A stretch of DNA of 63,058 nucleotides from Anaerolineae bacterium (GCA_025454525.1 JALOOG010000009.1:1-63058), one strand, 5' to 3'. Numbered from the stretch's first letter, positions 44,124 through 52,389 are shown. Numbers and translations are program-made. The notes: a model not told the origin generated them from the letters alone.

Positions 44124-45719
44124 TTATAACTCCACTTGATGGGCGTGACGGATAAAATCTTGGGTCAATAAGGCCTGCATCACCGCATCGGGTAGGGTTT
44201 GATCAAGGGTTAGTACGGTGAGGGTATTCCCGCCACGCTCACTCCGTCCGGTGTGCCAACTGGCGATGTTGATGTTGTTGGTGGCCATGAGCGTACCGAC
44301 TTTGCCGATCACGCCGGGTTGATCGAAACTGCCCATGATCAGGAGATTCCCCTCTGGGACAAAGTTCATTCGGTATTCGTTGAGTTGGACAATGTGAGGT
44401 TCTTTGCGATCTAACAGGGTGCCGGCCATGATGATCTCTTCACCGTCTTCCAAGGTCACTTGGCAGGAGACCAGATTGATGTATTCTCCAGTTTTGAGGC
44501 CTTTGGCCTGTGTCAGTTGGATTCCGCGCTCACTGGCTAAGATAGGGGCGTTGATATAACTCACACTTTCACCTAACGAGGGAGTCAACAGGCCTTTGAG
44601 CAAAGCTACCGTGAGCGGTTTAACCAGACCGGCTAACTCATCTCCGCGATACTCCACCGCAACACGCCGCACGGGATGACGTGCTAAGACGTGTAAGATC
44701 ATGCCCATGCGTTCAGCCAAGACCAGATAAGGCCGGATCGTCTCAAAGTCGATGCCGGGCATAAACGGCAAATTGACCACATTGCGATAATCTGCGCCGC
44801 GTAACGCATCTAACACCTGTTGCACGATCTGTAACGAGAGATCTTGCGTTGCTTCACGGGTGTTTTCGCCGATATGTGGGGTATGGATCACGTTTTCCAT
44901 CCCTAAAAGTGGACTACTGTAGGGTGGTTCTTGGGCATAGACATCTAAGGCAACTCCGGCCAAGTGACCGTCTTTGAGTGCTTCGGCCACAGCATTTTCA
45001 TCCATGACTCCACCAAAAGCGGTGTTAATCAGGCGCGCTCCGGGTTTCATCAAACGCACAAGGGACTCGTTGAACATGCCGCGGGTTTCGGGTGTGGCTG
45101 CGACATGAATGCTGACAAAATCGCTCCGTTGCAACAATTCACGCAAGCCGACTAAAGTGATCCGATCATCATCTACTTGATCTTCAGCTAGATAGGGGTC
45201 ATAGGCGAGGATGTGCATCCCAAAAGCGAGACACCGTTGGGCCACAACATGCCCAACCCGCCCTAGACCGATAATGCCAAGGGTTTTGTTAAACAATTGT
45301 GTGCCGATCTGCCGTTTGCGATCCAATAACCACCAACCATCTTTAATGCTGTTATGGGTGGTCACTAAGCGACGACTCAAGGCCAACATCAGGGCCAAGG
45401 TATGTTCTCCGGCGGAGATCGCACTAGTGCCGGGGGTGTTCATGACGATAATCCCGCGTTTGGTTGCGCTTTCGATGTCGATACCACCTAATCCGGCGCT
45501 GACTCGTCCGATCAGCTTCAATTGAGGTGCGTTATCTAGCAAATCGGTATCGATTAGTACATCATCGCGGGCAATTAACGCTTGAGTGGCTGCTAAATGT
45601 GGACGGATCGTTTTAGATTGCGGTGGAACAATCTGAAGATCCACATCGGGTGCGGTTTTTAACAGGTGTAAGCTTTCATCGGTGAGGTCGGTTGCCACCA
45701 AGATCGAATATTTGCTCAA
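44124..45719 (-). CDS. serA: D-3-phosphoglycerate dehydrogenase
   Basis: First enzyme of serine synthesis, oxidising 3-phosphoglycerate with NAD. The long form (531 residues): catalytic/NAD-binding part with GIIGLGRVGHVV and the catalytic HTPHIGENT, an intervening domain (about 320-450), and a C-terminal ACT domain (GSFDQPGVIGKVGTLM) that usually binds serine for feedback inhibition. TTG start at 45719, supported by AAGGGA seven bases upstream. A decayed copy of the window's repeat unit lies 100-155 bases upstream in the same direction, and TAAAAT on the minus strand near 45764 is a possible -10. Confidence 0.95.
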   Translation of the reverse strand: MSKYSILVATDLTDESLHLLKTAPDVDLQIVPPQSKTIRPHLAATQALIARDDVLIDTDLLDNAPQLKLIGRVSAGLGGIDIESATKRGIIVMNTPGTSAISAGEHTLALMLALSRRLVTTHNSIKDGWWLLDRKRQIGTQLFNKTLGIIGLGRVGHVVAQRCLAFGMHILAYDPYLAEDQVDDDRITLVGLRELLQRSDFVSIHVAATPETRGMFNESLVRLMKPGARLINTAFGGVMDENAVAEALKDGHLAGVALDVYAQEPPYSSPLLGMENVIHTPHIGENTREATQDLSLQIVQQVLDALRGADYRNVVNLPFMPGIDFETIRPYLVLAERMGMILHVLARHPVRRVAVEYRGDELAGLVKPLTVALLKGLLTPSLGESVSYINAPILASERGIQLTQAKGLKTGEYINLVSCQVTLEDGEEIIMAGTLLDRKEPHIVQLNEYRMNFVPEGNLLIMGSFDQPGVIGKVGTLMATNNINIASWHTGRSERGGNTLTVLTLDQTLPDAVMQALLTQDFIRHAHQVEL

Positions 45720-45820
45720 ACGAAAATCCCTTGATTACAAATGAAGATGAGATGACCGCATTTTAGCGCAAGGCAAGCAAATAATCATCAGTGTGTCGTG
45801 AGCGATCGACGATAAAATTG

Positions 45821-45875
45821 AAGCCACAAGTTACACAAAAACCTTGATCATCACATGATCGAAAAAGTCGTAAAA
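45821..45875 (-). repeat. Decayed fourth repeat unit upstream of serA
   Basis: On the minus strand, TTTTACGACTTTTTCG is followed by ATCATGTG, TGATCAAG and ACTTGTGGCTT. These match in order the right palindrome arm, the CGCTCATCTG stretch and two blocks of the leader of unit A (TGATCAAG, then ACTTGTGGCTT). The left arm, the -10 and the 3' block are not recognisable. Orientation is toward serA. Confidence 0.5.
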
Positions 45876-45911
45876 GGATGATGTTTCTCGTGCAATACCT
45901 AAAATCGGCTC

Positions 45912-45940
45912 TTGTCAATAGACTTCATTTGCGCTATGAT
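45912..45940 (+). promoter_or_regulatory. Promoter of tRNA-Val
   Basis: TTGTCA (45912-45917), a 17-base spacer and TATGAT (45935-45940), ending 12 bases before the tRNA 5' end. Confidence 0.75.
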
Positions 45941-45952
45941 AATGGGGAATGA

Positions 45953-46025
45953 GGGCAATTAGCTCAATTGGCAGAGCGTCTCGTTGACGTCGAGAAGGTC
46001 ATAGGTTCGAGTCCTATATTGCCCA
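45953..46025 (+). tRNA. tRNA-Val (anticodon GAC)
   Basis: A 73-base cloverleaf. Acceptor GGGCAAT pairs with ATTGCCC (46018-46024) followed by discriminator A. D-stem GCTC/GAGC. Anticodon stem TCTCG/CGAGA with loop TTGACGT, anticodon GAC at 45986-45988, reading GUC/GUU. T-arm contains GGTTCGAGTCC. CCA is not encoded. Single tRNA with own promoter and terminator. Confidence 0.95.
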
Positions 46026-46030
46026 TCCCT

Positions 46031-46059
46031 AAAAAAGACGGTTTTTAATCGTCTTTTTT
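46031..46059. terminator. Terminator between tRNA-Val and SWIM gene
   Basis: AAAAAAGACG (46031-46040) and CGTCTTTTTT (46050-46059) pair perfectly around a nine-base loop; it works in both directions, for the tRNA (plus) and the SWIM gene (minus). Confidence 0.85.
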
Positions 46060-46062
46060 GTT

Positions 46063-47787
46063 CTATAAACGCACCTTGTCTAATTCATCCTGCAATGCAG
46101 TCATACGTTTGTACTTTTGGCGTAGCTCTACGATAAATTCTTTCCACTCCGCAGCATGACCTAATTGGTAACACATCTGTTTAGCTTCTTTTAAGAGCAT
46201 GGCAGCCTGAGCATAATAATGACGGGTACGCATTTCGATATACTGTTCAGCACGATTGAGGTAAACCGGACAAGCGCGTTTCGGCATGGCTTTACGGGAA
46301 GCTTGTGCAACTTCAAATTCTAGATCTGAGACCATGGAATTTGAAGTTGATGCTTTGGGAAGGGTGTCCCATGCCAACTGCCATTGTTCTTGATCAAGGT
46401 AAATTTGAGTCAGCGTCGCATATTGGCCGAGTTCTTTGATCATTTGAATCGTTTCTAGGCGTAGCTCATCCCATTGATGAAGCTTTTGTGCGGCTTGTTT
46501 ATAGCGAAGATAGTGAGCGAAATACGGTTCACGCTCTAATTTCTTCCGTAACCAGTGAAGTTGTTTTTGGAGATCAACAGCTTGGTAGTAATCAATCAAC
46601 CAATCGTTGATTGCAGAATTGTAAGCAGAATTGATAGCTTCTTCAGCACATTGAACGGCTAAATGCTTATGTTCATGCTTTACAAACAATTTAAGGAACG
46701 TTAACAGGTGTTTGGTGCGCTGGAGGTTCTCGCGCACCAAATCTAATGCCTCTTCGATCCGCCCGTATTCTAGTAATTTGTCTAATAACACCGTGTCGAA
46801 ACCGTTTTCACACAAACTGTGTAGGATGCCTTCTGGATCATCTTGAGACAAAATATCTAGGATCGTTAAAAAATCACCACAAATTTGCAAAGAGTTATCT
46901 TCACATAGGGTTTCAAGTTGCTTGCGAATGAATGGAATCTCGGCGGTTTGAAGGTGTTTTAAGAGAATGTCTGGAATATCGTCCCCAACACTCAAATCCA
47001 AGCTATCGATCTCCCAAAAATAGGTTCCAAGCATCGCTTGAAAGATCCTCTTGCGAGTTTTTAGATCGTGCCGGAGGATTGGCTGTAAAAGTGCATCATC
47101 TAAACGTGAAAGGCTTTGTTGGATTATGCTAAATAAATCTTCAATTTCCTCAAAGTAAGATAAAGGTTCCCATTTGGAAAATGCTTCTAAAATAAGGCCA
47201 TAAATTTGGGTCGCTTGCAGCCATTGATCTTGTTCGATCCATTTTTCAGCGGAGTGGATCAAATTACGAAGCTGATTGTAATTGACTTTCTCATCGTAAG
47301 AATGCGACAAGAGTTGATCAAAAGCACTTTTAATTTTTTGACGAATGAGCCTTTCAGTAGACGATGTGTCAGCGGTTTTCAACGCGGTAAATTCGTCAAT
47401 AACCTTATGAAGATGCGGTTCTTGCTCCACAAGGTATTCAATTAATCTCTTCAAATCGTTTGGCGTGAACGATGCCAAGGTTTGCGAAAGGGTAGGGCGT
47501 TGAACAAACCGGGATGGATCGTCTAGATAGGTTAAAAGTAAGGCGACGATATGCTTACAATCCCCACTACCGCTATATTCACAAGTGCAACTGGTTTTCA
47601 CAATGCCAGAAGAATTTAAATACGCGCTAACCTCATATTCCATACTCCCCTGACAACGCGCTCCAATTTGATCGCCACGTTGTACGGTGTCACTGATCGC
47701 TTCGTTATGATAGTAGCTTTCTCCGCGTGAAAAGCTATTAGGAGTAGCGCGGGCCTTGATGTGTTGAAGCGTAAAGGATGGTTTCAT
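46063..47787 (-). CDS. SWIM zinc-finger protein with helical repeats
   Basis: A 574-residue cytoplasmic protein. The SWIM motif CxC-x7-CxH is at Cys67, Cys69, Cys77, His79 (SCTCEYSGSGDCKH), preceded by the FSRGESYYHNEAI lead-in usual for these proteins. The rest is almost entirely helical, with TPR-like pairs. Related proteins are often coupled to SWI/SNF helicases, but none is present here. The ATG at 47787 is chosen because GAGGGTG lies upstream and it begins at the family's normal position; the longer frame would overlap the FHA gene's terminator. More AT-rich than neighbours. May bind DNA or protein. Confidence 0.82.
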   Translation of the reverse strand: MKPSFTLQHIKARATPNSFSRGESYYHNEAISDTVQRGDQIGARCQGSMEYEVSAYLNSSGIVKTSCTCEYSGSGDCKHIVALLLTYLDDPSRFVQRPTLSQTLASFTPNDLKRLIEYLVEQEPHLHKVIDEFTALKTADTSSTERLIRQKIKSAFDQLLSHSYDEKVNYNQLRNLIHSAEKWIEQDQWLQATQIYGLILEAFSKWEPLSYFEEIEDLFSIIQQSLSRLDDALLQPILRHDLKTRKRIFQAMLGTYFWEIDSLDLSVGDDIPDILLKHLQTAEIPFIRKQLETLCEDNSLQICGDFLTILDILSQDDPEGILHSLCENGFDTVLLDKLLEYGRIEEALDLVRENLQRTKHLLTFLKLFVKHEHKHLAVQCAEEAINSAYNSAINDWLIDYYQAVDLQKQLHWLRKKLEREPYFAHYLRYKQAAQKLHQWDELRLETIQMIKELGQYATLTQIYLDQEQWQLAWDTLPKASTSNSMVSDLEFEVAQASRKAMPKRACPVYLNRAEQYIEMRTRHYYAQAAMLLKEAKQMCYQLGHAAEWKEFIVELRQKYKRMTALQDELDKVRL

Positions 47788-47823
47788 CGTTGATGTCACC
47801 CTCTTAAATAGTAAGTTTGATAA

Positions 47824-47850
47824 TTGAGGGGCCAGGATAACACCCCTCAA
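47824..47850 (-). terminator. Terminator of FHA gene
   Basis: TTGAGGGG (47824-47831) and CCCCTCAA (47843-47850) pair perfectly around an 11-base loop, 12 bases after the FHA stop on the minus strand. TTATCAAACTT follows. Confidence 0.65.
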
Positions 47851-47862
47851 AGATGTTCGTGT

Positions 47863-48651
47863 TTAGAAACCTAAATTGCGGGCTAGTTCGGCCAACACAG
47901 GCGCGATACTGCTGATGATCGGTAGGTCATCCCACAAGTTAAGTGTGTCGATCAAAACCAAACTCACAGCCGAAATACAGCAACAAAAGACCGCTAAGCC
48001 TAAACAGCCGAATAAGATCCAACGCATTGCGTTATTCGGTTCTTCATCGCGCACCGCATAGGGATCGTAATCGTAACCGCTTGGTGCTTGTGGGGCATTA
48101 TAAGCACCGTATTGGGCTTGTTGCGGATCTCCATAAGGCGCATTATAGCCGGGCGCTTGCGCGGGTGTTGGCGGTTGAGACGGTGGATAGTAGGGTTGTT
48201 GAGGCGCATAACCGCTTGGGTTTTGGCTTTGGGGCTGCGCTGGTGGATTATAAACACCCTGTTGAGGTGGGGCATAAGTGCCTACCGGTGGGTTATTCGG
48301 CGCAGTGGCCGCCGGAACATCCCCGTAACCCATACCAGGCTGACGGACACGCTCATAACCGAGGGTGACGGTTTCACCTAAACCCACCATATCGCCGTTG
48401 TTTAGTGGACGACTTCCCGAAAGACGTTGCCCATTGATAAAAGTGCCATTGGTCGAACCAAGATCTTCTAAAGTGCAGCCTTCCGGTGTACGGGTGATGC
48501 GTAAATGATGGCGGCTGACTTCGGGATCATTGATCACGATGTCGTTAGTGATGTCGCGTCCCAGCGTCGTGATGTCTTTAGTAATGTCATACGTCTGGTT
48601 GGGCTGCGGACCTCGGCGCACGACTAAACGATAAATGTCGCTGCCTTGCAT
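47863..48651 (-). CDS. FHA-domain membrane protein
   Basis: A 262-residue protein with an N-terminal FHA phosphothreonine-binding domain (about 8-105): GRDITNDIVINDPEVSRHHLRI and DLGSTNGTFINGQRL carry the Arg, Ser, His and Asn residues that bind phosphopeptide. A Pro/Gln/Tyr/Gly-rich linker (about 108-205) leads to one membrane helix (about 213-236, with three adjacent Cys). It may read substrates of the Hanks-type kinases in this genome. Lies 133 bases downstream of repeat unit C, same direction. Confidence 0.88.
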   Translation of the reverse strand: MQGSDIYRLVVRRGPQPNQTYDITKDITTLGRDITNDIVINDPEVSRHHLRITRTPEGCTLEDLGSTNGTFINGQRLSGSRPLNNGDMVGLGETVTLGYERVRQPGMGYGDVPAATAPNNPPVGTYAPPQQGVYNPPAQPQSQNPSGYAPQQPYYPPSQPPTPAQAPGYNAPYGDPQQAQYGAYNAPQAPSGYDYDPYAVRDEEPNNAMRWILFGCLGLAVFCCCISAVSLVLIDTLNLWDDLPIISSIAPVLAELARNLGF

Positions 48652-48783
48652 ACTTGGTTGCCCTCCTCAAAGCGGTGTGATAAGTCCCTGAAGTTAACGT
48701 TTGCAGTGTACATTTTACTGTCTCAACTGTCAACTTGATCCACGATTTAACCAGAGCAATCGTATCAAAATGAAAAACCGTTT

Positions 48784-49004
48784 TTACCTAAGGGCGTTAG
48801 AAGCTGATCGAGCGGCGGCAGAAAGAAAAATTTTTCTTGGCAGCGGCATCATAAGCTTGATGGTAAGCTTGAAATTGAGAATGCCAAAAATCAGAGACAA
48901 ACGTATTTGATTGGTCATCCGACACCCCTTAAAAGTATACAAATCCTGTTAGGTCAAACATAGCACAGATGAGCGAAAAAGTCGTAACATTTGTTACGAC
49001 TTTT
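48784..49004 (-). repeat. Repeat unit C: perfect palindrome, promoter, short ORF
   Basis: Fills most of the 387-base gap 48652-49038. It has the only perfect palindrome: AAAAGTCGTAAC and GTTACGACTTTT (48977-48988, 48993-49004 on plus). Minus-strand order is then TCGCTCATCTG, extended -10 TGCTATGTT (48957-48965), AAGGGG, ATG at 48918, and a 44-codon ORF to 48784. Relative to unit A the coding part has one base fewer before CAATTTCAAGC, so the A-like peptide (FQAYHQAYDAAAKK) falls in another frame, open from a GTG but with no proper ribosome site. Upstream of the FHA gene, same direction. Confidence 0.78.
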
Positions 49005-49038
49005 AGGTGAAGTTTTTTTGAAGGGATTACCTTGTAAT

Positions 49039-49905
49039 TTATCGCTGATTGCCCAACGCTTGTTGAATTTGATCGCCTAATTGGGTGGAGTTAACCCCAT
49101 AGCGTTGAAATAGATCGGCATTTTCTGTGAGCAACGTTAAGATGAAATGTTCCGTGCCGGTGTAATGGCTGCTGTGTTGCTCCGCAAGATCAAGGGCTTG
49201 ATTGATCGTTTCTTCAATCCCTATCATCAAAGGTGTGTATTGCTGTTGTACATCTACATTCAATTGATCGATCAAAAAACCACTTTCACGAAAAACCTTA
49301 GTGGCCATCCCCCGACGCTCCGCGATCAAGGCCTGTAAAAGATGACCTAAACCGACCGTGGGATGCTCTAAATTATGCGCGATCTGTTCAGCGGCGTTGA
49401 TCACACGGCGGGCCAACTCACTGAAACGGGCATTGCGTTTGAGATATTCTAAGTCAAACTCGCTTACGCCGTCGACCAAAGCACGACTAAGATGACGGCG
49501 GACTTTTTCCGGCCACACATTCAATTGATATAACAACTGATGCGCTTGACCAACATTATCACGGGTAATGCCTAACAACAGATGCTCTGTGCCAATGTAG
49601 TGATGTCCTAACCAATCACATTCATCTGCGGCCAGATGTAAGGCATTGTTGAGCATCGGATGATTGGAGATCGCTTCGGTCGGTTGTTCAGATGATGGAA
49701 GCAAGGCACATAAATGCGATTCCGCACGATCGGCGGTCAACTCTAATTCGGCTAAGATCTTACATCCGATGCTGCCAAATGTGTACATCACCCCGACTAA
49801 CACATGCTCTGTGTTGACATAAGGATGACGGCAACGAAGCGCCAATACCCCGGCATGGGTTAGAGCGCGGCGCGCATAATGGCTGTAACGATGGTAGCTC
49901 GTCAT
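49039..49905 (-). CDS. Orphan tandem Clp-N domain protein
   Basis: A 288-residue protein made only of two Clp-N domains, each with two repeats. The signature recurs four times: VNTEHVLVG (30-38), IGTEHLLLG (104-112), VGLGHLLQAL (184-193) and TGTEHFILTL (249-258). Clp-N is normally the adaptor/substrate-binding N-domain of ClpC or ClpB; no AAA+ module is present. It could act as an adaptor or competitor for a ClpC elsewhere. ATG start at 49905; a promoter (TTGCAG, 18 bases, TATAAT) lies upstream. Confidence 0.85.
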   Translation of the reverse strand: MTSYHRYSHYARRALTHAGVLALRCRHPYVNTEHVLVGVMYTFGSIGCKILAELELTADRAESHLCALLPSSEQPTEAISNHPMLNNALHLAADECDWLGHHYIGTEHLLLGITRDNVGQAHQLLYQLNVWPEKVRRHLSRALVDGVSEFDLEYLKRNARFSELARRVINAAEQIAHNLEHPTVGLGHLLQALIAERRGMATKVFRESGFLIDQLNVDVQQQYTPLMIGIEETINQALDLAEQHSSHYTGTEHFILTLLTENADLFQRYGVNSTQLGDQIQQALGNQR

Positions 49906-49942
49906 GAGTCACATTCACCCGAACAAACAGTTAACGATTCAA

Positions 49943-49972
49943 ATTATAATGCTTAACCTTCTGCTCCTGCAA
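49943..49972 (-). promoter_or_regulatory. Promoter of the Clp-N gene
   Basis: On the minus strand TTGCAG (49972-49967), an 18-base spacer, then TATAAT (49948-49943), 37 bases before the start codon. Confidence 0.65.
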
Positions 49973-50124
49973 ACGAGGGTCAACAGCATTAAGACCATTG
50001 CTTGAAAATATCGAGTTGATTTAGCCCGTGTTTTTGTTCTACACCCTACTAAATCCCCGATTTAGCGCTTAGATTACGAAAAGTTGCATTTTGGCCAGAT
50101 TTTTAGCAAAATATCCCTAGCGTT

Positions 50125-50145
50125 ATAATCCGTAATGTGTTACGA
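50125..50145 (+). promoter_or_regulatory. -10 plus CGTAA/TTACG inverted repeat
   Basis: TATAAT (50125-50130) is followed at once by CGTAA-TGTG-TTACG (50132-50145), which would overlap the transcription start of the gene at 50192. The half-site CGTAA is shared with the palindrome of the repeat units, but the spacing is two bases shorter. Confidence 0.45.
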
Positions 50146-50191
50146 TGAAACCGTTCCTCATTATTAGGTTGAGTGTTGTCACAGGATTTTT

Positions 50192-50836
50192 ATGGACACC
50201 GAAACTTTATTATCCTTACATCAAAGCCTTTATAGCTGTTTTCGTAAGTACAATATCACCCTGCAAGCGGTGACTAGCGATGAGTCGATTACCATAAGTG
50301 GGCGAAATCGCGTGAAAATGGTGGGCTATTTACGCCCTTCAACCGAAGCGCAAGCGGTTGAAATGATGATGGGGCGGAATAAGCCGAAACTAGAATTGCG
50401 GCATCACCCGGTGATCGAATTGCGTAAACAGCAAGAGGGCGTAGTGTTAGAACTGGTGTTACCGCCGCAAGCTTGGTGGGATCAACAAAATTTGTTAGGC
50501 AAGATCAGCCTTGAGCGCCATTATCACGAATTTTATCAGTTGATCGGGCAGTTACCGCCTCATTTTAAAATCGGTTTTTGGGAAGGGACGCATCTTGATG
50601 AAGCGCATCTCACCGCCGGCCAATTGTTACACCCCCAACTTTTTAAGCAATGGTTAGCCACTTTCAATTGCGGGCAAGATTGGTTACGGATCGGCGTTTG
50701 GTACGATCACCACCACCAGATCACCGAAGAATTGGCCCGACACGCGCAACAATTAGAGCGCATCTATCATTTTATCGCGTGGAAAAGCGCCAACGATTTT
50801 CGCACATTTTATAACCGCGCCTTGCGCTATGCTTAA
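50192..50836 (+). CDS. Hypothetical protein, 214 aa
   Basis: Soluble protein of 214 residues with no recognised family. It is rich in His, Trp and Tyr (WYDHHHQITEELARHAQQLERIYHFIAWKS near the C-terminus) and has helical ends with a mixed centre (VVLELVLPPQAWWDQQNLLGKISLERHYHEFYQL). No signal peptide or membrane helix. A perfect -10 and an inverted repeat lie upstream. Monocistronic; stops three bases from the convergent gene. Confidence 0.7.
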   Translation: MDTETLLSLHQSLYSCFRKYNITLQAVTSDESITISGRNRVKMVGYLRPSTEAQAVEMMMGRNKPKLELRHHPVIELRKQQEGVVLELVLPPQAWWDQQNLLGKISLERHYHEFYQLIGQLPPHFKIGFWEGTHLDEAHLTAGQLLHPQLFKQWLATFNCGQDWLRIGVWYDHHHQITEELARHAQQLERIYHFIAWKSANDFRTFYNRALRYA

Positions 50837-50839
50837 ACA

Positions 50840-51880
50840 TCACGGTAACGCGATCGCCCGTAAATGGGTGAGTTGCGTTCCGTCTGGCACTTGTACACCC
50901 ACCGCTCCCACTACGGGGGCGGTCGGTAAAGCGGCATTTAAGACAATCCGATCGGAGAGCGACACACTGACCACTTTGCCACCCATATCCAAAGTGAGCG
51001 CAAGTCGTTCTGTGTTTAATGGATCGGATGTTTCGATTAAAACGGTGCTGGTAATTGCGCCGCCTACGTTTAAAATCACTTCATGCAATTCGATACTGAT
51101 CAACCGGCGCTCTGTAAATTGTAGGCGGAGTCCATAAGCGCGTCCACTTTGCACCCCGAATAACACCCAGTGATCCGTGTCTTTTAAAGGGATCAGATGG
51201 ACTTGCACACGATAATTCATGCCGAAGTCGGTTTGAGCGGTCAATAAGATCGCCGGATTCAGTTGAGCGACCAAGGCACCACTACTAGAATAGGCCCACG
51301 CTTGCGAAATGGGTTGTTGGCGTGCCAACTCTAGCGCGTTGATAAAATCACCGTTTAAGATCATCACATTGACCGGAGTCTGATTGGCTTGAATCGTCGC
51401 CCCTTGATCAAATAAATCGGTTTGTGTGGCTTGAAAATCTAATTGCACTTGCGTTCCGGTTGCTTGGAGCGCGCTCTGGGTGGCGGCAAAGTTGGCGGCG
51501 GCTTGGGTGGCCTGTTGGGCATTGGCTAGGGCGACTCCGGTACTGGTCGCATTTTGATTAAAACGTTGTTGGGTCTCGGTCTGATTTAACGCCACGCTAA
51601 ATTGTCCTAATGCAAGGGCCGTTGCTTGAAGATCTAGATCGGATTGAAGTTGCGCTTGTTGCGTGGAGTCCATTAACAGAAGTGTCGCTTGCACAGCGGT
51701 ATGAGTCTGATTTAGATCGATGATTCGAATCAACCCAATTTGTTCGGGATGGCGGTTGATCAAGGTCATGAGGACTCCGATCGTGATCAAGAGTAGAACG
51801 ATCAAGAGCCATAGCGCTAAACGCCCAGCACGCCGTGGGGTGGGCATCGGGGTATCATCGGTCAAGAGTGGTTTAGGCAT
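50840..51880 (-). CDS. Membrane-anchored stalk protein with LamG-like C-terminus
   Basis: A 346-residue single-pass protein: short Pro-rich N-terminus, membrane helix (about 20-42), a helical stalk (about 55-170) with recurring QAT/AQ spacing (VQATLLLM, LQATALAL, QQATQAAANFAATQSALQATG), and a beta-rich C-terminal domain (about 175-346) similar in plan to those encoded at 7274 and 14560. The final domain should be outside the cell. Function unknown; carbohydrate or protein binding is possible. Confidence 0.7.
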   Translation of the reverse strand: MPKPLLTDDTPMPTPRRAGRLALWLLIVLLLITIGVLMTLINRHPEQIGLIRIIDLNQTHTAVQATLLLMDSTQQAQLQSDLDLQATALALGQFSVALNQTETQQRFNQNATSTGVALANAQQATQAAANFAATQSALQATGTQVQLDFQATQTDLFDQGATIQANQTPVNVMILNGDFINALELARQQPISQAWAYSSSGALVAQLNPAILLTAQTDFGMNYRVQVHLIPLKDTDHWVLFGVQSGRAYGLRLQFTERRLISIELHEVILNVGGAITSTVLIETSDPLNTERLALTLDMGGKVVSVSLSDRIVLNAALPTAPVVGAVGVQVPDGTQLTHLRAIALP

Positions 51881-51948
51881 ATTTGATTGGCCTGCTGATT
51901 TGTATTATCATGTGTAGGTAAGGTAAGGACACACGAGGAGATCTCCCC

Positions 51949-52389
51949 ATGAGTTTAGAACAAAGGACACAACGCCTGCGTGAAGCGGGCTATAAACTCA
52001 CCCATGCGCGCCTAACCGTTTTGCAGGTGTTAGAACAACAACATGAACACCTGACTTCAACCCAAGTGATCGATGCCGTGGCCGCAATTGATCCGAGTAT
52101 CGGACGGGCGAGTGTGTTTCGTACTTTGGATCTATTGACCGAGTTAACTTTGATCCGCCCAACCTATATCGATGGGAGCGCTACCCCGGTGTATGTTTTG
52201 CTACCGAACGGACATCATCATCATATTGTTTGTACGGGTTGTAACCGCGTGATTGAATTTGATGACTGTGGGTTAGCTGAATTGGAACAGCGCTTAGAGA
52301 CGCAGTATCAGGTTAAACTCACAGGTCATCTGTTAGAATTTTATGGCCGTTGCTCATTATGCGTGCTTAAAGCGGAAAATACAGCCTAA
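51949..52389 (+). CDS. Fur-family metalloregulator
   Basis: A 146-residue Fur/Zur/PerR-type repressor. The winged helix is at residues 1-80 (LTHARLTVLQVL, GRASVFRTLDLL), and the dimerisation domain has the metal motif NGHHHHIVCTGCNRVIEF and a second CxxC (CSLC) near the end that would hold structural zinc. Which metal it senses cannot be decided. GAGGAG precedes the ATG. Its last 23 bases overlap the convergent kinase gene. Confidence 0.92.
   Translation: MSLEQRTQRLREAGYKLTHARLTVLQVLEQQHEHLTSTQVIDAVAAIDPSIGRASVFRTLDLLTELTLIRPTYIDGSATPVYVLLPNGHHHHIVCTGCNRVIEFDDCGLAELEQRLETQYQVKLTGHLLEFYGRCSLCVLKAENTA

Noticed and set aside
47943-48368. Plus-strand open frame of 141 codons opposite the FHA gene
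   Set aside because: Antisense of the Pro/Gln/Tyr-rich linker; the FHA frame has clear domain signatures.
48701-48910. Plus-strand open frame within repeat unit C
   Set aside because: The unit's promoter, ribosome site and conserved block all read on the minus strand.
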